Origin: an uncultured Christensenella sp.
Lineage (GTDB): Bacteria; Bacillota; Clostridia; Christensenellales; DTU072
Assembly (NCBI GenBank): GCA_905210905.1
Contig: CAJLYQ010000072.1
Coordinates: forward strand, 1 to 8,341
Direction: 5' to 3'
DNA: 8,341 nucleotides
Shown: one piece after another, positions 1-5,457 of the stretch
Position numbering within the stretch: the first letter of the stretch is position 1
Layout: each line of letters opens with the position of its first letter
Position numbers and translations under genes: made by a program
Notes under the pieces: model-generated
What the model was told of the DNA's origin: nothing
What the model saw: the letters and a program-made list of their open reading frames with translations, nothing else
Databases searched by the model: none

Positions 1-53
1 TGATACTCCCCTATAAAAATGGCTATTTATCAACTGTTTGTTGTGACATAGCC
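1..53. other. Possible end of an inserted element or assembly junction
   Basis: This stretch does not fit the gene that follows. It is AT-richer, and frame +1 is stopped by TGA at 1-3 and TAG at 49-51, while coding sequence in the same frame runs cleanly from 52 onward. It holds an imperfect hairpin: GGCTAT (21-26) pairs with ATAGCC (48-53), and inside it CAAC (31-34) pairs with GTTG (39-42 region), with an internal loop between. No T-run follows, so it is not an ordinary terminator. A hairpin ending exactly where the reading frame becomes coding suggests the terminal repeat of an insertion sequence. The next four bases, TATA (54-57), could be a palindromic target duplication. No transposase is in the window and I cannot name the family. 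A chimeric contig edge would look the same. Confidence 0.3.
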
Positions 54-1809
54 TATAGGAATAACCGCCTGCCTTGCGGCGTGGGCAACGGCGACGCAAA
101 TAAAAACCAAAAGCAACGCGTGGAAAGGAATACTAAAACAACCGCTTTTTGTCTTTTATACGGTCGTCGGAATCGCGCTCGGAATAATGTTCCTTAACAA
201 AATCAGCACCGACTACGACGAACTCTCGCACTGGGCGCTCGTTACGAAGAATATGATCGCTTACGACAACTTCGGCAATCTCGGCGACACCACCACGATG
301 TTCAATAAATACGTTCCTGCAACGGGCGTATTTATGTACGCTTTTCAGATTTTTAACAAATCGGTAATAAACGGTCACTTCTATTCGGCGTTCGATCTGC
401 TCGCTCTCTCGATGCTCCTGATCCTTCCCGACAGATACGGAAAGAAACTTTCAATTCCGTTTTTCGGTACCCTTATTCTGGTAATCGGTATCCCTGTATT
501 GATTAAAAAGAACATTTATTACAACTTGCTCGTCGACGGAATTTTAGCCGTTATGACGGCGTATATGTACCTGACGTACCTGTCGGACAGAACCAAAGCA
601 AACGTCTTTACCGTGCTCGATATTTCCCTTTGCGCATTCGTTACGGTAATTACGAAATCGTCCGGGCTACCGCTCGTTTGCTTTGCGTACGCCTTTATTT
701 TGGTCGACGTGCTGACGAGAGGACGAAAGTATATAAAACCCTTTTTCAAAAACAAACTCAACGCGATTTTCATCGTCTTCGTCGTGCTTGCGATCGTGTA
801 TGCGAAAGTGTCTTGGAATATTTATTGCGAACGCAACGTGACGAGAGCGGGATGGGATTCTTCCGAAATGACCCCGTCGGCTATACTCGAATTTTTCAAG
901 AACCCCGACGAGTTCCAGATTCAGGTAAGAGATAAGTTTTTACGCACGTTCTTTATAGGCAGATTCTTCTACGAATACTCGGTTTATCTGCAACAACCCA
1001 ACGTTTTCGTTATTGCGGTTTTTGCCGTTTGCGGCGCGGTCGTTTGCGTCAAAAACAAAAAAGCGTCGTTCGGGGCGAGTATGTTTGCGTTAACCGCGTT
1101 GCTCGTTTTAGGGTACGGCGTCGTAATGCTGTTTATGTATATATTTAGTTTTTCGTACGGCGAAAGTCTTCGTCTTGCGTCGTATCCGAGATATTTCGGA
1201 ACGGTGGTTTCCGCATTCGCACTTATTTGGCTCGGACTTATAAGCGACGCTTTTTTCCCGATGGAAAGTTACGGAATATCAAACAAACGAGCGATATCGC
1301 CGATATACAAGGCAAGCGTAGGAACGGTTTTCGGAATTGCGATAACGATACTTACGTTGCTGGTAAACGGCGCGGCAACGGTGAAAACCGAAAAGTTTAC
1401 CGAGCCATATAAAGAATGGATAGCGGCGGTGAGCGAACTCGACGATACCGACAGAGTTTATTACGCTATGCGCTCGTTCGAATATAAAGGCAACAACGTC
1501 AGAGAATACCTCAGGGTCAGATATTACGCTACGCCGACGAGATGTTCGGGCTTTAACGAAGGCGGAAGTTACGCCGAAGGAAGAAACGCCCCCGCGCCGT
1601 ACACCGGCAATCCGTTCGAGATGAACAAAACGTCCGTCGAAAAACTTAACGAAATACTTCTTTCGTACGACTACTTCTTCGTGGACAACGCGGACGAAGC
1701 GTTCTGTAAAAAATACGCAAGCCTGTTTGGCGGCGAAATTAAGTCGAAAACCCTGTATACCGTAAACAAAAACGGAAACGAAGTGGTTTTAACGGAAAAA
1801 CTCGGATAA
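52..1809 (+). CDS. Multi-pass membrane protein, GT-C glycosyltransferase-like, 5' truncated
   Basis: Integral membrane protein of about 9-11 hydrophobic segments followed by a ~145-residue soluble C-terminal part. The first ATG in frame is at 187 (540 codons from there), but the frame is open back to 52 and encodes an in-frame hydrophobic segment just before that ATG (FVFYTVVGIALGI), so the native start lay further upstream. No convincing SD precedes 187. Shortly after this segment comes an acidic pair in DYDELSHW (residues 9-16 counted from 187). Its position in the first outer loop is typical of the DE/ED catalytic motif of GT-C lipid-sugar transferases. The C-terminal part (about residues 400-540) is rich in Tyr, Asn and charged residues and is probably outside the membrane. 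Inference: it transfers a sugar from a polyprenyl-phosphate donor to a cell-surface polymer. The family is not certain, and the gene may be broken at its 5' end. Confidence 0.6.
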   Translation, partial: PIGITACLAAWATATQIKTKSNAWKGILKQPLFVFYTVVGIALGIMFLNKISTDYDELSHWALVTKNMIAYDNFGNLGDTTTMFNKYVPATGVFMYAFQIFNKSVINGHFYSAFDLLALSMLLILPDRYGKKLSIPFFGTLILVIGIPVLIKKNIYYNLLVDGILAVMTAYMYLTYLSDRTKANVFTVLDISLCAFVTVITKSSGLPLVCFAYAFILVDVLTRGRKYIKPFFKNKLNAIFIVFVVLAIVYAKVSWNIYCERNVTRAGWDSSEMTPSAILEFFKNPDEFQIQVRDKFLRTFFIGRFFYEYSVYLQQPNVFVIAVFAVCGAVVCVKNKKASFGASMFALTALLVLGYGVVMLFMYIFSFSYGESLRLASYPRYFGTVVSAFALIWLGLISDAFFPMESYGISNKRAISPIYKASVGTVFGIAITILTLLVNGAATVKTEKFTEPYKEWIAAVSELDDTDRVYYAMRSFEYKGNNVREYLRVRYYATPTRCSGFNEGGSYAEGRNAPAPYTGNPFEMNKTSVEKLNEILLSYDYFFVDNADEAFCKKYASLFGGEIKSKTLYTVNKNGNEVVLTEKLG

Positions 1810-1813
1810 CCGC

Positions 1814-1842
1814 TTGCGTTGAAAGCGACAAGAGATTATAAT
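1814..1842 (+). promoter_or_regulatory. Sigma-A promoter of the cobalamin unit
   Basis: The -10 is a perfect TATAAT at 1837-1842. The -35 is TTGCGT at 1814-1819, matching only the TTG, with a 17-nt spacer. Transcription should start near 1849-1851, just upstream of the riboswitch P3 strand. The promoter begins 4 bases after the stop of the preceding membrane-protein gene, and I see no proper terminator between them, so some read-through into the riboswitch is possible. Confidence 0.7.
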
Positions 1843-1975
1843 AGTAAACGAAATTACGGGGAAAGCGCGGTGGAAATCCGTCGCAACAACCATTGCCGTT
1901 ACAGTCGGAATGCCCGTTTTTTCGTCAGCGGTCAAGTTCTTGGGCAAATGGAGAACGTACCCGAATAAGGTATTT

Positions 1976-1997
1976 GCTTTCGCTTAAAGGCGAAGGC
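1976..1997 (+). other. 8-bp hairpin within the riboswitch expression platform
   Basis: GCTTTCGC (1976-1983) pairs with GCGAAGGC (1990-1997), with one T-G pair and a 6-nt loop TTAAAG. It lies between P13 and the terminator/SD hairpin. If it folds, it brings the P13 loop close to 2001-2007, which can pair with that loop. It may therefore act as a spacer helix organising the switch; that role is inference. Confidence 0.55.
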
Positions 1998-2005
1998 GCG
2001 ATTTG

Positions 2006-2039
2006 CCTCGGAAAAATCATTTTTTCGGAGGATTTTTTA
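2006..2039 (+). terminator. Riboswitch-controlled terminator / SD-masking hairpin
   Basis: The left arm 2006-2016 (CCTCGGAAAAA) pairs with the right arm 2021-2031 (TTTTTCGGAGG). There are ten base pairs with a single G-G mismatch (2010/2027) and a four-base loop TCAT. The right arm contains the SD GGAGG (2027-2031), 9 nt before the ATG at 2041, and is directly followed by a T-rich run (2033-2038). The same hairpin can therefore stop transcription and hide the ribosome site. Which dominates cannot be told from sequence. Confidence 0.7.
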
Positions 2040-2040
2040 T

Positions 2041-2520
2041 ATGAAAAACAGAAACAGAAAAATACTGTTTACGGCGGTAATGCTTATCGTCGTAACGGTA
2101 CTTAGCCTTCTTTGCTTCACCGCTTGCGGCGACAAGAAAGGCAAAGGCGACGTCACCGTAGTCATCGCTTATGCGGACGGCGCGCAAGAGTATTACGTCA
2201 GCGAAAAAGACGTCGACGGCGAAGGCGTTATGCCGATTATGCTCTACCTTAAAGAGAAAAAAGGACTTAACTTCGTAACCACCGAAGACCCTATTTACGG
2301 CGCGTTTGTAAACGAAGTAGGCGGCCTTAAACCCGACGCGACAAAACACGAATATATATCGATTTATACATCGGTAGCGAAAGATAAGGACGTATCCAAG
2401 GATGCGACCACCGTCGAATACAAAGGCACGACCCTTACTTCTACCGGCAGGGGAATAAGCACTATGAGCGTTGAACCCGACGCTATCATATATTTCGTAA
2501 TTCTTACCTACATAAAATGA
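2041..2520 (+). CDS. DUF4430/transcobalamin-like lipoprotein, putative cobalamin capture
   Basis: This is a 159-residue exported lipoprotein. Residues 1-28 form a signal peptide: basic start KNRNRK, hydrophobic core 8-25, then a lipobox FTAC with Cys29 as the lipidated residue. A short charged linker (DKKGKGD) follows, then one compact beta-rich domain of about 120 residues with a YGAFVNEVGGL stretch (86-96), HEYISIYTS (103-111) and a C-terminal end IIYFVILTYIK. Its layout resembles the DUF4430 family, related in fold to the C-terminal beta domain of transcobalamin and intrinsic factor. The assignment is by eye and moderate. The start is fixed by the SD GGAGG 9 nt upstream, inside the riboswitch hairpin. 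The gene overlaps the next by ATGA. Inference: it sits on the outer membrane face and presents corrinoid to the S component. An unrelated small lipoprotein remains possible. Confidence 0.65.
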   Translation: MKNRNRKILFTAVMLIVVTVLSLLCFTACGDKKGKGDVTVVIAYADGAQEYYVSEKDVDGEGVMPIMLYLKEKKGLNFVTTEDPIYGAFVNEVGGLKPDATKHEYISIYTSVAKDKDVSKDATTVEYKGTTLTSTGRGISTMSVEPDAIIYFVILTYIK

Positions 2521-3122
2521 AACTCAAAGAAGAGGCTCGCTTAGGCGCGAAAAAAGTCGCTCTCGTCGCGGTGATGACCGCTGCCGTGGAAGGAGCGAAA
2601 CTTGCGCTCGCAATGATCCCCAACGTAGAAGCGGTTACGCTCCTATGCGCCGCTTACGGTTACGTATTCGGCGGTTTAGGGATACTGGCAACGAGCCTTT
2701 TCGTCATTATAGAAGCGTTAATATGGGGCGTGAACACTTGGGTTTTGTCCTATATAATACACTGGAACGGCGTTTGTCTTGTGTTTTGGATTTTGTCGGA
2801 AAGAAAGGTAAGGAGCAGGTTTTGGCTCACGTTTTGCGCGGTTATTCTCACCGTGTGGTTCGGAGTTCTTACGAGTCTGGTAGACATAGGCTTGTTCGGC
2901 GGAACGTATAAAGATTTTTGGTCGCGGTTTGCGATATATTATATGCGCGGAATATGGTTCTACGTGGTGCAGGTAGCGTGCAATCTGCTGCTTTTCCCGA
3001 TAGCCTTTTTACCCCTCGTAAAAGTGCTTGAAAAGTCCAAAAACAGAATGTTTCCGCCTAAAAAGTTAAATGTGGACGAGAAAGAAAACAAACTTAGCGT
3101 AACCGAAAAAGAAAACTCCTAG
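2517..3122 (+). CDS. ECF transporter S component, putative cobalamin/corrinoid specific
   Basis: This is a 201-residue membrane protein with about six hydrophobic segments. The N-terminal pattern is typical of S components: a positively charged start (KLKEEARLGAKK), a first helix with small residues (AVMTAAVEGAKLAL, 18-31), then the loop IPNVEAVTL (34-42). The rest includes YGYVFGGLGILATS (47-60) and IHWNGV (81-86). The C-terminal ~30 residues are a charged cytoplasmic tail rich in Lys and Glu. S components bind the vitamin and associate with a shared EcfA/EcfA'/EcfT energising module. No such module is in the window, so this would be a group II arrangement with the module elsewhere. The ATG overlaps the upstream stop (ATGA, 2517-2520) and has no SD, so translation is probably coupled to the lipoprotein gene. 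The cobalamin specificity is inferred from the riboswitch and the neighbouring lipoprotein, not from residues. Confidence 0.8.
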   Translation: MKLKEEARLGAKKVALVAVMTAAVEGAKLALAMIPNVEAVTLLCAAYGYVFGGLGILATSLFVIIEALIWGVNTWVLSYIIHWNGVCLVFWILSERKVRSRFWLTFCAVILTVWFGVLTSLVDIGLFGGTYKDFWSRFAIYYMRGIWFYVVQVACNLLLFPIAFLPLVKVLEKSKNRMFPPKKLNVDEKENKLSVTEKENS

Positions 3123-3133
3123 CGAGTTTTTTT
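3112..3133 (+). terminator. Terminator shared by two convergent units
   Basis: AAAACTC (3112-3118) pairs with GAGTTTT (3124-3130), loop CTAGC, followed by more T to 3133. The hairpin starts inside the S-component gene and its loop contains the TAG stop (3120-3122). Read on the other strand, the hairpin is followed by CTTTTTC, so it can also end the acyltransferase transcript that stops at 3166. The stem is short (7 bp), so efficiency may be modest. Confidence 0.65.
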
Positions 3134-3165
3134 ATTAAAAATTAAACTTATAAAACTAACGAAAA

Positions 3166-4341
3166 CTATTTAATTGTCACGAAAAAGCCTTTTTTATTAA
3201 GTTTTTCCACAATAAGCGACAGTATAAGGAAGTATGCGATTAAGGCGCAAAAAGCGATTATCGTAAGCAAAACCGCGCCGACGGGAATAAGTCCGACGAG
3301 TGCGTTTATTACCGTGCCTGCCGGTACGAAAATTACGAGATGCGTCATATACAAAAGCAGAGAATTTTTCCCGGCGACGGAAAGGGGAGAATATCTCGTT
3401 TTTATTCCGTTAAAACAGTCGAAAAAGGCAAAAACGAGCAAAGCGAACGAAGAAGTAAGCAAAACGTAGGTTAAGTTTACCGCCGATTTCGAGGGAAGGA
3501 AATATTCGTTGAGAATAAATCCGAGCGTGCATAATATCGCGCCGAAAGACAGAGCGGATACGGGCGAAATTTTGCGTAAATCCGCGGCGGCGAGAGCGTA
3601 TGCGCCAAGCAAAGTCCAACCGAACGAACCGAGCAAACCGCCGTGCGTGAAGAAAACGAAGTTTTCCTGCGGAATGAAAAAGTTGCACGCAAAATACAGC
3701 GCGGTAAAAACGGCGCAAAAGATAAGTTTTGCGTAAACGTTAAGTTTTTTAATCGGAAAAACGAGCAGCAAAGCAAAACCGATCGAGCCGAGAACGCTCC
3801 AATGCGTATGCGAAACGGACTTTCCGGCAAGGAACAAGCCGTTTTCGACTATCGCCGTCACGAATGCGAAAATTCCGACGAAAATGATAAAATTTCGCAA
3901 AACCGACGATACCGTTTTTCGGTTTATTTTCTTCGTTTTCAGCCCGATAATCCAAAGGCAAACGAGAACGATTGCGATAATCGAGAAAGAAAGGAACACG
4001 AAAGAAAGGGGTTTTCCGTCGGGAAGAGTAAACGCCGCTCCGAGACCGAGCAGGGAAAAAACTTTGCGGAAGTGAGTTTTAAGAGAAACTTTGCGTAAAG
4101 GCGACGACGGCACGGAAAGGCTTAAACCGAAAGCAAAAACGAAAAGGGGCGCGATAAGGTCGTAAAAAGCGAGCGACGGCATAACGAGCGTCGCTTTCGT
4201 CAGATCGTGCGTGGACAGTCCGAGAAGAACGGGAGAAACGGCAAGGGATTGCGCCGCGCCGAATATTATCATAAGAGCGAGCGCAAAACCGCGGAATCTG
4301 TCGATTGACGGAATACGTTTGTTTTCGGGGAGTGCGTGCAT
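3166..4341 (-). CDS. Multi-pass acyltransferase of the DUF5009/NagX (COG4299) type
   Basis: This is a 391-residue protein with about 10 hydrophobic segments. The N-terminal motif SIDRFRGFALALMI (12-25) and the second-segment motif FYDLIAPLFVFAFGLSLS (59-76) are the signatures of the heparan-glucosaminide acetyltransferase-like family (COG4299, DUF5009, NagX), in which an acyl group is carried across the membrane to a sugar. A late motif YMTHLVIF precedes the last helices. The length fits the family (about 360-400). The start ATG at 4341 has a good SD, AAGGAAG (4348-4354), 6 nt upstream. It lies downstream of fba on the same strand, but a stable hairpin separates them, so it is probably expressed weakly by read-through or from a promoter I cannot identify. 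The acceptor is unknown; acylation of a cell-wall or lipid-linked sugar is inference. Confidence 0.75.
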   Translation of the reverse strand: MHALPENKRIPSIDRFRGFALALMIIFGAAQSLAVSPVLLGLSTHDLTKATLVMPSLAFYDLIAPLFVFAFGLSLSVPSSPLRKVSLKTHFRKVFSLLGLGAAFTLPDGKPLSFVFLSFSIIAIVLVCLWIIGLKTKKINRKTVSSVLRNFIIFVGIFAFVTAIVENGLFLAGKSVSHTHWSVLGSIGFALLLVFPIKKLNVYAKLIFCAVFTALYFACNFFIPQENFVFFTHGGLLGSFGWTLLGAYALAAADLRKISPVSALSFGAILCTLGFILNEYFLPSKSAVNLTYVLLTSSFALLVFAFFDCFNGIKTRYSPLSVAGKNSLLLYMTHLVIFVPAGTVINALVGLIPVGAVLLTIIAFCALIAYFLILSLIVEKLNKKGFFVTIK

Positions 4342-4363
4342 AATTTTCTTCCTTATTAAATAT

Positions 4364-4397
4364 AAAGCGGCGCGAAAAATCGTGCCGCTTTGTTTTT
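4364..4397 (-). terminator. Terminator hairpin between fba and the acyltransferase gene
   Basis: A 12-bp stem joins 4364-4375 to 4380-4391 (AAAGCGGC on one side, GCCGCTTT on the other, one G-T pair), with a four-A loop. On the minus strand it is followed by TTTATATTTAAT, an imperfect T-tract, which fits termination after fba. On the plus strand it is followed by GTTTTT, a better tract, but no plus-strand gene ends here. Bidirectional function is possible, and partial read-through could feed the acyltransferase gene. Confidence 0.65.
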
Positions 4398-4410
4398 AAG
4401 ATAAACCGTA

Positions 4411-5346
4411 TCAGTTAAACGCTTTGCCGTTGCAGCCGAGTACGTCGACGATTTTGTGACGAACGAGTTCGGTGATGGCGGCTCTTGCCGGTTTCAGATA
4501 CTGACGGGGATCGAAGTGCGAAGGATTTTCCTTGAAGTACTTTCTGATCGTCGCGGTCATAGCCATTCTGAGGTCGGAGTCGATGTTTATTTTGCATACT
4601 GCCATAGAAGCGGCTTGACGAAGCATTTCTTCGGGTACGCCTTTCGCTCCGGGCATATTTCCGCCGTATTCGTTGATCTGGTCTACGAGATATTGCGGAA
4701 CGCTGCTTGCGCCGTGCAATACGATCGGGAATTCGGGAAGACGTTTGCCGACTTCTTCGAGAATGTCAAAACGAAGTTTGGGTTCGCTCTTGAACTTGTA
4801 CGCGCCGTGGCTGGTTCCGATTGCGATGGCAAGAGAATCTACGCCGGTTTTTTCGACGAATTCCTGTACCTGGTCGGGATCGGTATAAGCGGAATCTTTT
4901 TCGCTTACGTTTACCGCGTCTTCGATACCTGCGAGTCTGCCGAGTTCCGCTTCGACTACTACGCCGTGGTCGTGAGCGTATTCTACGACGTTTTTGGTGA
5001 TTTTGATGTTTTCTTCAAACGGATGATGTGAAGCGTCGATCATTACCGAAGTAAATCCGTTGTCTACGCAGTCTTTGCACAGTTCGAACGTGTCGCCGTG
5101 GTCGAGGTGCATACAAATCGGAAGTCCGCTGTCTTCGACTGCCGCTTCGATGAGTTTTTTGAGATAAATCGCGTTGGCGTATTTTCTCGCTCCGCTGGAA
5201 ACTTGAAGAATAAGGGGTGCCTGCTCGATTTTCGCGGCTTCGACGACGCCCTGAATGATTTCCATATTGTTTACGTTAAACGCGCCGATGGCGTATCCGC
5301 CGGCGTACGCTTTTTTGAACATTTCGGTGCTTGTTACTAATGGCAT
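4411..5346 (-). CDS. fba: Class II fructose-1,6-bisphosphate aldolase
   Basis: This 311-residue TIM-barrel enzyme cleaves fructose-1,6-bisphosphate to glyceraldehyde-3-phosphate and dihydroxyacetone phosphate in cytoplasmic glycolysis and runs the reverse in gluconeogenesis. The class II zinc-site residues are all in place: HLDHG (80-84) with catalytic Asp82 and zinc ligand His83, EAELG with Glu134, GTSHGAYKF with His180, and LHGASS with His211. Phosphate-binding and C-terminal stretches (KINIDSD, LKPARAA) are also intact. The length fits the short Firmicutes form (about 305-312). The reading frame is open upstream to a TTG at 5385, but that lies between the promoter -10 and -35, so the real start is the ATG at 5346, which has a GGAGG site 7 nt before it. 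It is monocistronic or loosely linked to the acyltransferase gene. A tagatose-bisphosphate aldolase of the same family cannot be excluded by eye, but FBP is more likely. Confidence 0.93.
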   Translation of the reverse strand: MPLVTSTEMFKKAYAGGYAIGAFNVNNMEIIQGVVEAAKIEQAPLILQVSSGARKYANAIYLKKLIEAAVEDSGLPICMHLDHGDTFELCKDCVDNGFTSVMIDASHHPFEENIKITKNVVEYAHDHGVVVEAELGRLAGIEDAVNVSEKDSAYTDPDQVQEFVEKTGVDSLAIAIGTSHGAYKFKSEPKLRFDILEEVGKRLPEFPIVLHGASSVPQYLVDQINEYGGNMPGAKGVPEEMLRQAASMAVCKINIDSDLRMAMTATIRKYFKENPSHFDPRQYLKPARAAITELVRHKIVDVLGCNGKAFN

Positions 5347-5353
5347 ATAAATA

Positions 5354-5358
5354 CCTCC
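5354..5358 (-). promoter_or_regulatory. Ribosome binding site deciding the fba start
   Basis: GGAGG on the minus strand (CCTCC on plus), 7 nt before the ATG at 5346. It fixes the start 13 codons inside the longest open frame. Confidence 0.9.
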
Positions 5359-5376
5359 AAGATTTTTGTCGCTATC

Positions 5377-5405
5377 ATTATACAACTTTTATCTTGTTCG
5401 GTCTA
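5377..5405 (-). promoter_or_regulatory. fba: Sigma-A promoter of fba
   Basis: On the minus strand the -10 is a perfect TATAAT (5377-5382) and the -35 is TAGACC (5400-5405, 4 of 6 matches), with a 17-nt spacer. The start of transcription should be near 5370, giving a ~25-nt leader with the GGAGG site. The -35 lies 17 nt from the -35 of the divergent trmN6 promoter, so the two polymerases may compete. Confidence 0.8.
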
Positions 5406-5422
5406 CTAAATCGGCATTTTTT

Positions 5423-5451
5423 TTGACAAATTCTCAAAAAAAAAATATAAT
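5423..5451 (+). promoter_or_regulatory. Consensus sigma-A promoter of trmN6-rsmI, probably giving a leaderless mRNA
   Basis: Both boxes match consensus perfectly, TTGACA (5423-5428) and TATAAT (5446-5451), with the optimal 17-nt spacer. The spacer ends in ten consecutive A (5436-5445), and an eight-T run (5417-5424) overlaps the -35. The expected start of transcription, about 7 nt after the -10, falls on or within a base or two of the A of the trmN6 ATG (5458). Confidence 0.9.
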
Positions 5452-5457
5452 GAATTT

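Larger units (their letters stand above)
1849..2040 (+). promoter_or_regulatory. Cobalamin riboswitch, class II (env8-like), with expression platform
   Basis: The aptamer core is readable helix by helix. P3 is ACGGG (1856-1860) with CCCGT (1913-1917), followed on the 5' side by the conserved GAAAG. P4 is CGG (1868-1870) with CCG (1878-1880), closing the hallmark loop TGGAAAT. P5 is CAA (1884-1886) with TTG (1893-1895). P6 is CCG (1896-1898) with CGG (1906-1908), loop TTACAGT. The junction GGAATGCCC (1907-1915) matches the class-II J6/3 as I recall it. Downstream, P13 is GTTCT (1936-1940) with AGAAC (1952-1956). Its 11-nt loop holds AATGG (1947-1951), complementary to CCATT (1890-1894) of the P5 loop region, which would give the L5-L13 kissing contact that reports ligand binding. 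The small size, lack of a large P6 arm and the junction sequence point to class II (hydroxy/methylcobalamin type) rather than the classic AdoCbl class; ligand preference is inference. The downstream genes, a corrinoid-type lipoprotein and ECF S component, agree. Confidence 0.85.

Noticed and set aside
1811..1827. Terminator for the membrane-protein gene
   Set aside because: CGCTT/AAGCG gives only five pairs with no T-run and overlaps the -35 of the next promoter. It is not convincing as a terminator.
2017..2349. A 110-codon minus-strand open frame overlapping the riboswitch hairpin and the lipoprotein start
   Set aside because: It is antisense to a lipoprotein with a clear signal peptide and SD, with no ribosome site or family features of its own.
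3643..4098. A 151-codon plus-strand open frame within the acyltransferase region
   Set aside because: It is a Lys/Arg/Asn/Glu-rich low-complexity product opposite a hydrophobic multi-helix gene. It is the expected mirror of membrane-protein codons.
4456..5031. A 191-codon plus-strand open frame opposite fba
   Set aside because: It lies entirely antisense to fba, which has an intact active site, a promoter and a ribosome site. The translated product is a shadow rich in Phe, Val and Asp produced by the codon bias of fba.
5347..5385. Extended fba start at the TTG at 5385
   Set aside because: The added 13 codons run through the promoter -10 and the GGAGG site, and class II aldolases of this type start at the MPLVT equivalent.
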